Source: Paraburkholderia rhynchosiae
GTDB lineage: Bacteria; Pseudomonadota; Gammaproteobacteria; Burkholderiales; Burkholderiaceae
Assembly (NCBI RefSeq): GCF_002879865.1
Contig: NZ_PNXY01000036.1
Span: forward strand, 1-58,274
DNA length: 58,274 bases
Reading direction: 5' to 3'
A program made the translations under genes and the position numbers. The stretch's first letter is position 1. Each line of letters starts with the position of its first letter. Under the pieces are notes generated by a model, which was not told where the DNA came from, searched no databases, and worked only from the letters and a program-made list of their open reading frames with translations. Below are positions 25,507 through 33,968 of this stretch, in pieces.

Positions 25507-25821
25507 AGTAACGGTGTCCGGCTTAAGCAAGGCATGCACCGCACAGTGCTAGCCAATGATCCATGCCACGTTGAACGGATTTTCTTTAGCGCTTGCTTAG
25601 TTATACGAATGATATTAAGGGAGTTTTCCCGGGCGTCCTGAGTCGGTCCGTCGCCCTTGGACCTTCGCAACGAGTCCGAGCGGCCGCACTAAAGTGCCTT
25701 TTGAAACATAGGTAGAAGCGGATGGTATTCGCTTCCAACTTGACGATGCCAAATTCTGGGGCCGATCCACCATTGTGACGCCTCGGAGTTGACCTATTCC
25801 CATGAAGCAAGGAGAAGTGCA
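25507..25821. other. Intergenic region, no recognisable gene
   Basis: About 315 bp between the uxaA remnant and the next dehydrogenase gene. It includes an AT-rich patch near 25580-25625 (TTAGTTATACGAATGATATT) that could hold a promoter for the dehydrogenase. AAGGAG at 25808 is that gene's ribosome site. No dyad or coding remnant was recognised. Confidence 0.35.
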
Positions 25822-26862
25822 ATGAGAAGGAAACGTCTGGCGGTGATTGGCGCGGGCGCAATCGGGAGGACGCACGTCGATCGCGCGCGATTGCATCCGG
25901 ATGTCGAGGTTGTGGCGATTGCGGATCCCTCACCCGCTGCAGAGCAATTCGCGAATGATGAACGGGTGGAATGGTTCGCTGACTATGCCGCTATGCTCGA
26001 CAGCGCGGAGCCAGAGGGCGTAATCGTCGCAACCCCGAACGCGACGCACCTTGATGTCGGTCTGGCGTGCGTGGAGCGCGGCATCGCGGCACTGATCGAG
26101 AAGCCGGTCACCGATCGTGTGGAAGATTCCCTGCGGCTCGACCGCGCCGCGCGCGATGCGGGCGTACCGGTGCTGGTGGGCCACCATCGCCGCCACAATC
26201 CGATTCTGCGCCGTGCGCGAGAATTCGTGAGTTCGGGTCGGTTGGGCACCGCAGTCGCGGCTAACGCGTTCGCCACCTTCTATAAGCCGGACGCATACTT
26301 CGACGTGCCATGGCGGCGGCAGGCCGGCGGAGGTCCCGTGCTCATCAATTTGATTCACGATATCGACACCATGCGTTTCCTACTCGGCGAGATCGTCGAG
26401 GTGCAGGCGCAGACGTCGAAGAATGTGCGTGGTTTCGAAGTGGAGGATACTGCCGCGGTGCTATTGCGTTTCGAGAGCGGTGCGCTCGGGACACTGCTCG
26501 TGTCCGACACGGCCGTCGCCCCGTGGGATTGGGATTTGGCGGCGGGCGAAGCCGCGCATTTCCCGCGCCAGGACGAAAACACGCACTTCCTCATGGGTAC
26601 AGAGGCGTCGCTTACCTTGCCCCGACTCGACATTTGGGAATACCGCAGCGGTAAAGGCTGGCATGATCCACTGACCGTCGAGCGCAGCACGCCACAAGCG
26701 AGCGACCCTTACCACGAGCAACTGCGCCACTTCGCGGCAGTGATCGCACGGGAGGAGGCACCCGTATGTTCCGCAGTTGACGGAGCCCGAACGCTGGCCG
26801 CGACGCTCGCCGTTCATGATTCGGCCGCAGCGCGTGCGCCCGTGGCGCCTGCGCAGGTATAA
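25822..26862 (+). CDS. Gfo/Idh/MocA-family dehydrogenase
   Basis: 346 residues from the ATG at 25822, which follows AAGGAGAAGTGCA; the longer frame from 25789 lacks support. The cofactor loop is intact (VIGAGAIGRTH), EKPVTDR contains the catalytic lysine, and a C-terminal beta-sheet domain contains GGGPVLINLIHDIDTMRF. Enzymes with this make-up oxidise inositols, sugars or sugar acids with NAD(P). It differs from the other Gfo/Idh gene in the window, which lacks the glycine loop. It lies at the end of the plus-strand side of the IclR locus. Confidence 0.87.
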   Translation: MRRKRLAVIGAGAIGRTHVDRARLHPDVEVVAIADPSPAAEQFANDERVEWFADYAAMLDSAEPEGVIVATPNATHLDVGLACVERGIAALIEKPVTDRVEDSLRLDRAARDAGVPVLVGHHRRHNPILRRAREFVSSGRLGTAVAANAFATFYKPDAYFDVPWRRQAGGGPVLINLIHDIDTMRFLLGEIVEVQAQTSKNVRGFEVEDTAAVLLRFESGALGTLLVSDTAVAPWDWDLAAGEAAHFPRQDENTHFLMGTEASLTLPRLDIWEYRSGKGWHDPLTVERSTPQASDPYHEQLRHFAAVIAREEAPVCSAVDGARTLAATLAVHDSAAARAPVAPAQV

Positions 26863-27088
26863 GTCGAGAGCCGCTATAGATTGTGCGAACCTGGTAGCGG
26901 TCTTCGCCGCAGGCCTTTGCAGGCCGTCGATGCGAGGGAGCCAAGTTAAAGGGCTGCTATGCGTCGCACATCCGCCGCTCCAGACTCGGCGGTTTGAAGG
27001 TCTTCTCCGGGCCGGGTGCCGCCTATCGCCGTCCCTTCCACTCCGCCGTAAGATAGCTTCGCCTGTGACAGCGGGAGTACAAGGTGCT

Positions 27089-27634
27089 ATGAAGACCCGT
27101 ACGCGGTTCGTCACCGCAATATTGGCGGTGCTCGTCGCCATCGCGGTGCTCTTTGTCCCGTTGCCGCAGCGAATGGGGTTCGACACGCGCATCGTTACGG
27201 TTGCGTCTATACAACGCCCTCCCACGGTCGTGTTCGACTATGTCACGACGCCGGCTCACTGGCCAACCTGGCATCCGTCATCGCTCGCGGTCAGCGGTTC
27301 GGTGGACCATTCGCTCGATGTCGGCGAGCAGGTAACGGAGGAATTCAGGGTGGCGGGCAGGCGTGGCCGCGTGGTGTGGACAGTCGTGGCACGTGTGCGT
27401 CCGAGCAAGTGGGTGATAGCAGGAAAGATTGACGGCAGACCGGCCGGCACCGTCACTTATTCGCTGATATCGACCGTGAGCGGAACCCGTTTTGAACGTG
27501 AGTTCACTTATCGCGCGCCGTCGTTGTGGTTCGCGATATTGAACTGGTCCGTGCTTCGCGCGCGGATTCAATCTGAATCGGATACGGCAGTCTTGCGACT
27601 TAAGAGCCTTGTGGAAGCGTCACCGCAGCATTAG
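27089..27634 (+). CDS. SRPBCC-superfamily membrane-anchored protein
   Basis: 181 residues from the ATG at 27089 (the long frame from 26777 overlaps the previous gene). A single N-terminal membrane anchor (residues ~7-24, FVTAILAVLVAIAVLFVPLP) is followed by a START/polyketide-cyclase-like fold with VFDYVTTPAHWPTWHPSS, the typical Bet v1-like opening, and FEREFTYRAPS. Such proteins bind hydrophobic ligands; function unknown. It appears monocistronic, 226 bp after the Gfo/Idh gene. Confidence 0.72.
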   Translation: MKTRTRFVTAILAVLVAIAVLFVPLPQRMGFDTRIVTVASIQRPPTVVFDYVTTPAHWPTWHPSSLAVSGSVDHSLDVGEQVTEEFRVAGRRGRVVWTVVARVRPSKWVIAGKIDGRPAGTVTYSLISTVSGTRFEREFTYRAPSLWFAILNWSVLRARIQSESDTAVLRLKSLVEASPQH

Positions 27635-27932
27635 CAACGTCGCTCGGCTGGCGTTGTGACCTGGCGCTTTCACGACCAGCCTGGATCCTTGGGTACAAGT
27701 CTGCTAGTGGCCATTCGTGAGGTCAATCGCAGTGCAAGAGGGTGCCATATGTGCAACCGGGTCAGAGTCAGCGAGTGGCCAGTCCAGTCCCGATCGCGGG
27801 CGCACGAAAGCGGCTCGCTCCGCCAGACTGGCGAACGATGGCTTCAGCTCTAGCTCAAGCTCTTTTGAGGGCTGCGCACGCCACGTACCTTCGGTTCTGC
27901 GATTCGGCGACTTCGACCGCTTTCGCTCTTGC
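27635..27932. repeat. Spacer with repeat-like words, no gene
   Basis: Between two convergent genes. GTGGCCATTCGTGAGG at about 27705-27720 resembles the motifs in the 18705-18910 and 57890-57950 spacers. No open frame has a family match. Confidence 0.3.
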
Positions 27933-28841
27933 CTAACTTCCCGGATCAAGCAGATTCGAGGAGAAGTCGCACGATTGGGCTGCAAGTCGCGCCACGGCAG
28001 CACTGAGCGAATGCGACTGCTCTGCGCGATGCATGGCAACGTATCTGACAGGGGGCAGCGCGGGCACCGTCGGCACGATGACGAGCGTGCGCCGCTTGAG
28101 CATGCGCGCAAGGCTTGCTTGGGGCAAATAACTGACGCCGAGCCCCGACAGCGTAAGCCCGATTTGCGCAATGAGGCTGTTGCTTGCCAGCACTCTCTGC
28201 AAGGCCACGCCTTGTTCCTCCAGAAACCGGCTGTACACGTAACCCGTTCCCGATAGCGCGCCCTGCAAAATCAGCGGAAACTTCGCGATTTCCGCGAGCG
28301 GAATGACACGCTTGCCCGGCGCGAGGCGGGCCGCGCACATCCAGGCATTCTGGACCTGACCGACCAGCGTCGACGTGTACGGCTCGACCTCGTGCGTCTG
28401 CGGCACGATGATGACGTCTACCGTCGCCGCTGCCAGCCGTTCGCGCAAGGTCGCGTTGAGATCCACCTCTGCTTCGACCTTGACCTTCGGATATTCGGCC
28501 TGAATCGCTGCGATAAGACGCGGCAGCCACGTCAGCGCCGTGAGTTCCGTCACGCCGATGCGAATCTGTCGCACCAGCGCTTCTTTCGAACTCATGCGCT
28601 CGACGATGTGTTCCCGCCGTTCGAGCAGTTCTCTCGCGTACTCGAAGAACTCCGTGCCTTTCTCTGTAAGACGCGCGCTGCGATTCGCGCGATCGAACAC
28701 GGCGACGTCGAATGCGCGTTCCAGTTCCTGAACGCGCTTGGATATCGCCGATTGAGTGGTGTTCAATCGCGTCGCGGCTGCCTCGAACGAACCGAGCTGA
28801 ACGATCCAGTACAAGGCTTCCATCTGCTTAAACGTCAGCAT
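27933..28841 (-). CDS. LysR-family transcriptional regulator
   Basis: 302 residues: an HTH with LGSFEAAATRLNTTQSAISK and an effector domain of the CysB/GcvA-type length. The last residues (SSNLLDPGS) end cleanly. It is divergent from the symporter/PLP-enzyme operon at 28987, with a T-N11-A dyad in the AT-rich spacer, so it is very probably its regulator. The inducer would be the transported dicarboxylate or amino acid, which is not known. Confidence 0.88.
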   Translation of the reverse strand: MLTFKQMEALYWIVQLGSFEAAATRLNTTQSAISKRVQELERAFDVAVFDRANRSARLTEKGTEFFEYARELLERREHIVERMSSKEALVRQIRIGVTELTALTWLPRLIAAIQAEYPKVKVEAEVDLNATLRERLAAATVDVIIVPQTHEVEPYTSTLVGQVQNAWMCAARLAPGKRVIPLAEIAKFPLILQGALSGTGYVYSRFLEEQGVALQRVLASNSLIAQIGLTLSGLGVSYLPQASLARMLKRRTLVIVPTVPALPPVRYVAMHRAEQSHSLSAAVARLAAQSCDFSSNLLDPGS

Positions 28842-28871
28842 GGCAGGACTTCATATCTCTAAAAACGATAG

Positions 28872-28884
28872 TTTCTCATAGAAA
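28872..28884. promoter_or_regulatory. Candidate LysR box TTTCTCATAGAAA
   Basis: A perfect 5+3+5 inverted repeat of the T-N11-A type, flanked almost symmetrically by CGAT (28866-28869) and ATCG (28888-28891). It lies in the 145-bp AT-rich spacer between the LysR gene and the symporter gene. Confidence 0.5.
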
Positions 28885-28986
28885 AAAATCGCTTTTTTTG
28901 TTCATTTTGGCTGCTTACTTTCCCCTTAACGAGTCCCGGCCGAGGCTTCGCTTATCCATATCAACTAGTACGTGTCTGGAGATCGC

Positions 28987-30312
28987 ATGGAATCCGTCAT
29001 GGAAACACCTCAACCCGATCGCGTGGAACGTAAGCCTCGCGTCGGGCTCGCGTGGCAAATCGTTATCGGACTCGTCGTCGGCATCGCGGTAGGGCTGGTG
29101 CTCAATCGTTTCCCGGAGTTTCGCGAATCCGCGATCAACGGCTTTCTGCAACCGGCCGGCGATATCTTTATCCGCCTGATCAAGATGGTCGTCGTGCCGA
29201 TCGTCTTCACGAGCATGGTGATGGGTATCGCGGGCGTGGGCGACGGGCGCTCGCTCGGGCGCATCGGATTGAAGACACTCGTGTACTTCGAAGTCATCAC
29301 GACGATCGCAATCGTGCTGGGTCTCGTGCTCGGCAACGTGTTGCATCCCGGTTTGGGCACTGATCTATCCCAACTCGGCCACACCGATATCTCGCGCTAT
29401 CAGCAGACGTCACAGCAGACGCCGGGACATCACGGGTTCATGGCGCTGTTGTTGAGCATCATTCCCGACAACATCGTCATGGCGATGGGACGCGGCGATC
29501 TCCTGCCGGTGATCTTCTTCTCTGTGCTGTTCGGACTCGGCCTGCAATCCGTGCCTGCCGAGTATCGCAAGCCTGTGCTCGCCACCTTCAAAGGCATCAG
29601 CGATGCGATGTTCAAGGTCACCGGCATGGTGATGCGTTACGCGCCGTTCGGCGTGTGTGCGCTGATCGCGGTGACTGTCGCGAGCTTCGGCTTCGGTTCG
29701 CTGTTGCCGCTCATCAAACTCGTCGCGGTGACCTACCTCGCGATCATCCTGTTCGCGGTGTTCGTGCTCGGCGTCACGGCGCGGCTCTTCGGTTTCAACA
29801 TCTTCACGCTGCTCCGCGTCATCAAGGACGAACTGATCATTGCGTTCTCGACGTGCAGTTCGGCGACGGTGTTGCCGCAACTGATGAAGAAGATGGAGGA
29901 CTTCGGCGTGCCTAAGAACATCACGACGTTCGTCGTGCCGACGGGCTACACGTTCAATCTCGATGGCGCGTCGATTTATCTCGGCATCGGCACGTTGTTC
30001 GTCGCGCAACTTTATGGCGTACATCTCGGCCTGCAAGAGCAGATCGTACTCGTACTGACGATGGTCGTGACGTCCAAAGGCGCTGCGGGCGTGCCCGGCT
30101 TCATGTTCGTCATCTTGCTGACGACGCTTGCGAGCGCGGGACTGCCGCTCGAAGGGCTCGCGTTCATCGCGGGCGTCGACCGGATCATGGATATGGGACG
30201 CACCGCGCTGAACGTGGTGGGCAACGCGCTCGCGCCGCTCGTCATCGCCAAATGGGAAGGCCAGTACGACGTTGAGAAGGGCAAGGCTTATATCGCGTCG
30301 CTGGAGGCATGA
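28987..30312 (+). CDS. Dicarboxylate/amino acid:cation symporter (DAACS family)
   Basis: About 441 residues from the ATG at 28987; GTG at 28972 and ATG at 28999 are alternatives. Family marks: AFSTCSSATVLPQL (re-entrant hairpin 1), PTGYTFNLDGASIYLG (the unwound segment, NMDGT variant), SKGAAGVPG (hairpin 2) and GVDRIMDMGRTALNVVGN with the substrate-binding Asp and Arg. It should take up C4-dicarboxylates or acidic amino acids with Na+ or H+. It is followed within 50 bp by a PLP-dependent enzyme on the same strand, suggesting uptake and processing of an amino acid. Confidence 0.92.
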   Translation: MESVMETPQPDRVERKPRVGLAWQIVIGLVVGIAVGLVLNRFPEFRESAINGFLQPAGDIFIRLIKMVVVPIVFTSMVMGIAGVGDGRSLGRIGLKTLVYFEVITTIAIVLGLVLGNVLHPGLGTDLSQLGHTDISRYQQTSQQTPGHHGFMALLLSIIPDNIVMAMGRGDLLPVIFFSVLFGLGLQSVPAEYRKPVLATFKGISDAMFKVTGMVMRYAPFGVCALIAVTVASFGFGSLLPLIKLVAVTYLAIILFAVFVLGVTARLFGFNIFTLLRVIKDELIIAFSTCSSATVLPQLMKKMEDFGVPKNITTFVVPTGYTFNLDGASIYLGIGTLFVAQLYGVHLGLQEQIVLVLTMVVTSKGAAGVPGFMFVILLTTLASAGLPLEGLAFIAGVDRIMDMGRTALNVVGNALAPLVIAKWEGQYDVEKGKAYIASLEA

Positions 30313-30360
30313 GAGCCGGTGAAGACAGAAATGGAAATCATGAAACGAGGAGTAAATGAG

Positions 30361-31650
30361 ATGCATAGCAATGGCGGGCAGTTGTTTCCCGAGTCGATCG
30401 TAGAAGAGATCAAGCGCAGATTTCATTACGTCGATCACGATATCGACGGCCGTGCGCGCCTCTTCTTCGATAACGCCGGCGGATCGTTCAGACTGAAATC
30501 GGCACTGGAAGCGTTTGCGCAGGTCGATGCGTTGCCGGATTGTTCCGAGCGCATCCACGAACGCGCGACGGCTTTGCAGGACATTCAGACGCGCGGCGAA
30601 GACGACATTCGCCGCATCCTCAACGCGCGCAATGGCAGCGTGTATCTCTCGCTCACGGCATCGGCGGCGATGTTCGAGATGGTGCGCGCGGTGATGGAGA
30701 ACGTTCCGGGCACAAATGCCGTGACGACCATTCTCGAGCATCCGTCGTCCTTCGACGCAATGAAGCTGTACTGCGAGCGCACCGGCAAGGCGCTGCGCGT
30801 CGCGCCAAGCAATGCCGAAACCGGCGGTGTCGATGTCGATGCAATCGTCTCGCTGATCGACGGCGACACGGCGCTATTGAGCGTGATGTACGCATCAAAC
30901 ATTTCGGGCGCGAAGCTGGACATCGCGGCCATCGTCGAACGTGCGCGTGCTCGCAAGCCGGATATCTTCATCATCGTCGATGCGGTTCAGCATGCGCCGC
31001 ACGCGGTCATCGACCTGCAGAAGACGCCCGTCGACGGCATCAACTTCGCGCCGTACAAGTTCTTCGGATGCCGCGGCGCAGGCGTGGCGTGGCTGTCGGA
31101 ACGGCTCGCGGAGCTCCCGCATCATCGGCTCGCGGCCAAAGAGAAGGGCGTCTGGGAACTTGGCAGTCCCGCGCCAGCGCACTTTGCCGCGGTGAGCGCG
31201 ATCGTCGATTATGTCGCGTGGATCGGCGCGCAGTTCAGCGACGCCGAAGACCGGCGCGAGCTCTTCGTGCAGGGCATGCAACGCATCGAAGAACACGAGC
31301 GAGCGCTGCTCTCGTTGTTGCTCGACGGCGTTGACGGACAGCGCGGGCTGCGAGCGATCGAAGGCGTACGTGTATTCTGGGATCACAACGATCTGACGCG
31401 CCGCGATCTGATTGCGGGCCTCGGCTTCGATTGCCTGGACCCGACCGCCGCCGTGCGCGCCTATGAAGAGCGGGGCGTGATCGTCTACGAGCGGATTGCG
31501 ACGAGCCTGTACTCGGGGCGAATGTTGAAATCGTTCAACCTCGACGGTGCGGTGCGCATCTCCCCGTTGCATTGCCATGCGCCGCGCGACGTTGCGAGGT
31601 TCCTTGCAGTGACGGAGGACATTGTGATCGCGAGTCGGCTCGCCGGATAG
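30361..31650 (+). CDS. Class V aminotransferase-fold PLP enzyme
   Basis: 429 residues from the ATG at 30361, preceded by CGAGGAG; upstream ATGs at 30331 and 30343 lack a good site. The fold shows DNAGGSFRL, the PLP-binding Asp207 in IIVDAVQHAPH, and Lys233 in FAPYKFFGCRGAG as the Schiff-base lysine. Relatives include cysteine desulfurases, isopenicillin N epimerase-like proteins and kynureninases; exact activity cannot be told. The adjacent acidic amino acid symporter suggests lyase or aminotransferase action on a transported amino acid. Confidence 0.85.
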   Translation: MHSNGGQLFPESIVEEIKRRFHYVDHDIDGRARLFFDNAGGSFRLKSALEAFAQVDALPDCSERIHERATALQDIQTRGEDDIRRILNARNGSVYLSLTASAAMFEMVRAVMENVPGTNAVTTILEHPSSFDAMKLYCERTGKALRVAPSNAETGGVDVDAIVSLIDGDTALLSVMYASNISGAKLDIAAIVERARARKPDIFIIVDAVQHAPHAVIDLQKTPVDGINFAPYKFFGCRGAGVAWLSERLAELPHHRLAAKEKGVWELGSPAPAHFAAVSAIVDYVAWIGAQFSDAEDRRELFVQGMQRIEEHERALLSLLLDGVDGQRGLRAIEGVRVFWDHNDLTRRDLIAGLGFDCLDPTAAVRAYEERGVIVYERIATSLYSGRMLKSFNLDGAVRISPLHCHAPRDVARFLAVTEDIVIASRLAG

Positions 31651-31965
31651 CGCAGGGTGAAGCAGAGACGCATTGAGATCTTGTTCCACTCGGAGAACAG
31701 CGGCAGGTAATGAGCACCGCATTCAAAAAATACCCCAGTTGCGGCCTGACGCAGGGGTGACCGAGCTGGCGCTACACGCACGCAAGGAACTCGATATCGG
31801 ACCGGGTAACGTGGGGTCCGCGTTAGCACAAAAACAGCTGTTTCCCATATTAGGAGGGGGGACCTTCGCTTCCAGTCCCTCGCACTCGCAAGCGATTCGG
31901 ACAAAATCCGGCAGATCTTGTTCGCAGGTCACGGAGCGGACCTTTCGCGCGAGCACGTCGACTTC
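31651..31965. other. Intergenic region, possible short coding remnant
   Basis: No intact gene. In one plus-strand frame, 31862-31970 reads LRFQSLALASDSDKIRQILF, then AGHGADLSREHVDFL. This looks protein-like but has no start, and I cannot name a family. The frame then runs antisense into the 3' end of the hydrolase gene. It could be a small fragment. Confidence 0.3.
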
Positions 31966-32526
31966 TTAACTAAGCTCGTCGATGAATTGCAGCGCGCGTC
32001 GCCACTCGCCGTACCCTGAAGCGGGGTTGAGATGGCCGACTGCTCCGACGTCAACGAGCCGGGTGCCCCAGGCATTCGACAGTCTGGCGACCTGATCGAT
32101 CCGCGCAAGAGGATCGTTCGTGCTGGCGGCCACGATGCCAGGGAACGGCAACCGTGTCTTTGGGACCGGAAGCCAACCGTGCTGACGTAAGTCATCCATC
32201 GTCGGATAGCCGTCCGGCAGCGGCGATTCGAAATCCGGCGGCACCGCCAGCAGCGCGCCCTTTATCTCCCGCCGGTGATGTTTCGCCCAATGTACCGTTG
32301 TGATTGCGCCGGCGCTGTGCGACACAAGCACCACAGGACCGGCGATGCCGGCAAGCGCCTGATCGAGCGCGTCGATCCTCGCCGCGCAACCGAGCTTGTC
32401 GAGTTCCGGCGGCGGCACGACGCGCGCATTGGGCAGCGTGCGTGCCAGAATCGTTTGCCAGTGATCCTCGACGTGGTCTCGTAAGCCGGGAACGATTAGC
32501 ACGGTCGGTGGCGGTGAAAATGCCAT
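31966..32526 (-). CDS. RBBP9/YdeN-family alpha/beta hydrolase
   Basis: 186 residues, the usual size of the family. The opening VLIVPGLRDHVEDHWQ is its hallmark. The nucleophile elbow is VSHSAGA (Ser after His), with Asp in STNDPLA and His in GAVGHLNPASGYGEW. Members are serine hydrolases with poorly known substrates. It stands alone, with no clear operon partner. Confidence 0.88.
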   Translation of the reverse strand: MAFSPPPTVLIVPGLRDHVEDHWQTILARTLPNARVVPPPELDKLGCAARIDALDQALAGIAGPVVLVSHSAGAITTVHWAKHHRREIKGALLAVPPDFESPLPDGYPTMDDLRQHGWLPVPKTRLPFPGIVAASTNDPLARIDQVARLSNAWGTRLVDVGAVGHLNPASGYGEWRRALQFIDELS

Positions 32527-32800
32527 TGGGCAGGGTTCCGTAAAAAAATCAATTGAATATGGGCGGGTCGCATGCGCCGTCGAGGTGGCGCAGGTTCGTC
32601 ACAATGCGACCACCACTGGCTCTGAGAAGCAAATACTTTTGCGGTGCCAAGGCGCAGTGCTTTATGGGCAAAGCAGCCACACGTATCGCGAATGCTTTGC
32701 CCCGCGTTGGGTCCTGATCGATCTGATACGAACGCTGGGTCGGTCACGTCCTGCAAGCCACGCCAGCGTGACGGTTGTCGTTTCGCAGGAGCCGAGACGG
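32527..32800. other. Intergenic region, no recognisable gene
   Basis: About 270 bp between the hydrolase start and the quinone oxidoreductase stop. It must contain the hydrolase promoter. No dyad, repeat or coding remnant was recognised. Confidence 0.3.
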
Positions 32801-33781
32801 TCAAATCACGAAAATGGACGAGCCCGTGGTCTTGCGGGCCTCAAGGTCCCGATGCGCTTGCACTGCGTCCTCCAAGGCATATCGTTGATTGATCTCGATG
32901 CGGATACGGCCTGCGGCTACGTGGCCGAATAGCTCATCCACCAGCTCCGCCTTTTCGGCAGGATCGGCAATGTAGTCGGCCAGACCCGGACGAGTCAGGT
33001 AAAGCGACCCCTTGCGTGCCAGTATTTGCGGATCGAAAGGCGGGATCGTGCCGGAAGCCGTCCCGACGCAGACCATCAGGCCTCGACGCTTGAGGGAGTC
33101 GAGCGAGGACATGAACGTGGCCTTGCCCACGCTATCGAAAACCACCGAGACGCCCACTCCGTCGGTCAGCTCGCGCACTCGCTTCGCGACGTCCTCATGA
33201 CTGTAGTTGATCGTGTGATCGCAACCGTGGGCGCGTGCTACCTCAGCCTTGGCGTCGGTCGACACCGTGCCGATCACCGTGAGGCCTAGCAGTTTGGCCC
33301 ACTGCGAAACGATCAGGCCGACACCGCCCGCCGCAGCATGAAGCAGCACGGCGTCGCCCGCTTTGAACGGATAGATCCGGCGCACGAGGTAGGCGGCGGA
33401 CAAGCCCCGCATGGTCATCGCCGCTGCAGCTTCGCAACTGATGGCCTCTGGCAGCTTGATCAGCAGCGCCGCGGCAATCAGCCGCTCAGTGCTATAGGCG
33501 CCCAGCGTGTTGATGAAGCCCGTGTAGGTCACACGGTCGCCTACCGCCAGATGGGTCACGCCTGCCCCGATGGCCTCGACCACACCGGCAGCTTCGTTGC
33601 CGAGGCCGCTCGGGAGGGGAACCGTGTAGGTGCCACCGCGGAAGTAGGTGTCTGCAAAGTTAAGACCCACTGCCACGTGGCGTAAGCGCACCTCTCCCGC
33701 TCCCGGCTCGCCAACGCCGGCGGCCTCGAAACGAAGGACCTCGGGGCCACCGGTTTCGTAAAATTTAACGACTTTTGCCAT
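32801..33781 (-). CDS. NADPH:quinone oxidoreductase, zinc-independent MDR
   Basis: 326 residues from the ATG at 33781 (MAKVVKFYETGGPEVL). The earlier frame start at 33874 crosses a palindrome and is unlikely. The medium-chain dehydrogenase fold has GLNFADTYFRGG and the quinone reductase motif LLHAAAGGVGLIVSQWAK, and lacks the catalytic and structural zinc cysteines. It reduces quinones or enals with NADPH. It lies 187 bp downstream of the BKACE gene on the same strand and may be part of that unit, or have its own promoter. Confidence 0.88.
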   Translation of the reverse strand: MAKVVKFYETGGPEVLRFEAAGVGEPGAGEVRLRHVAVGLNFADTYFRGGTYTVPLPSGLGNEAAGVVEAIGAGVTHLAVGDRVTYTGFINTLGAYSTERLIAAALLIKLPEAISCEAAAAMTMRGLSAAYLVRRIYPFKAGDAVLLHAAAGGVGLIVSQWAKLLGLTVIGTVSTDAKAEVARAHGCDHTINYSHEDVAKRVRELTDGVGVSVVFDSVGKATFMSSLDSLKRRGLMVCVGTASGTIPPFDPQILARKGSLYLTRPGLADYIADPAEKAELVDELFGHVAAGRIRIEINQRYALEDAVQAHRDLEARKTTGSSIFVI

Positions 33782-33793
33782 GTTGTCTCCGCT

Positions 33794-33805
33794 TACGTAT
33801 ACGTA
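33794..33805. promoter_or_regulatory. Perfect 12-bp palindrome TACGTATACGTA
   Basis: It lies 13-24 nt upstream of the quinone oxidoreductase ATG. The symmetry suggests a dimeric regulator site of TetR or MarR type; no such regulator gene is adjacent. Confidence 0.4.
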
Positions 33806-33968
33806 TCGACTGCCGCAGCTCGTCTGCGAACTGCTAACCCTTATTGCACCCTTAACCTCGCCAGAAAAATCCACTCAATGCAGGGGAGTTTCAGCTTCGG
33901 CTCCAGTCTGTCATCCGGATGATGCCGGGCGACTCATACACCGGGTGACATCAATTCCTCCACAGGTG

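Noticed and set aside
29410..30741. A 443-codon minus-strand frame overlapping the symporter and PLP-enzyme genes
   Set aside because: Composition (Arg/His/Asp repeats) and lack of motifs mark it as a shadow of the two plus-strand genes.
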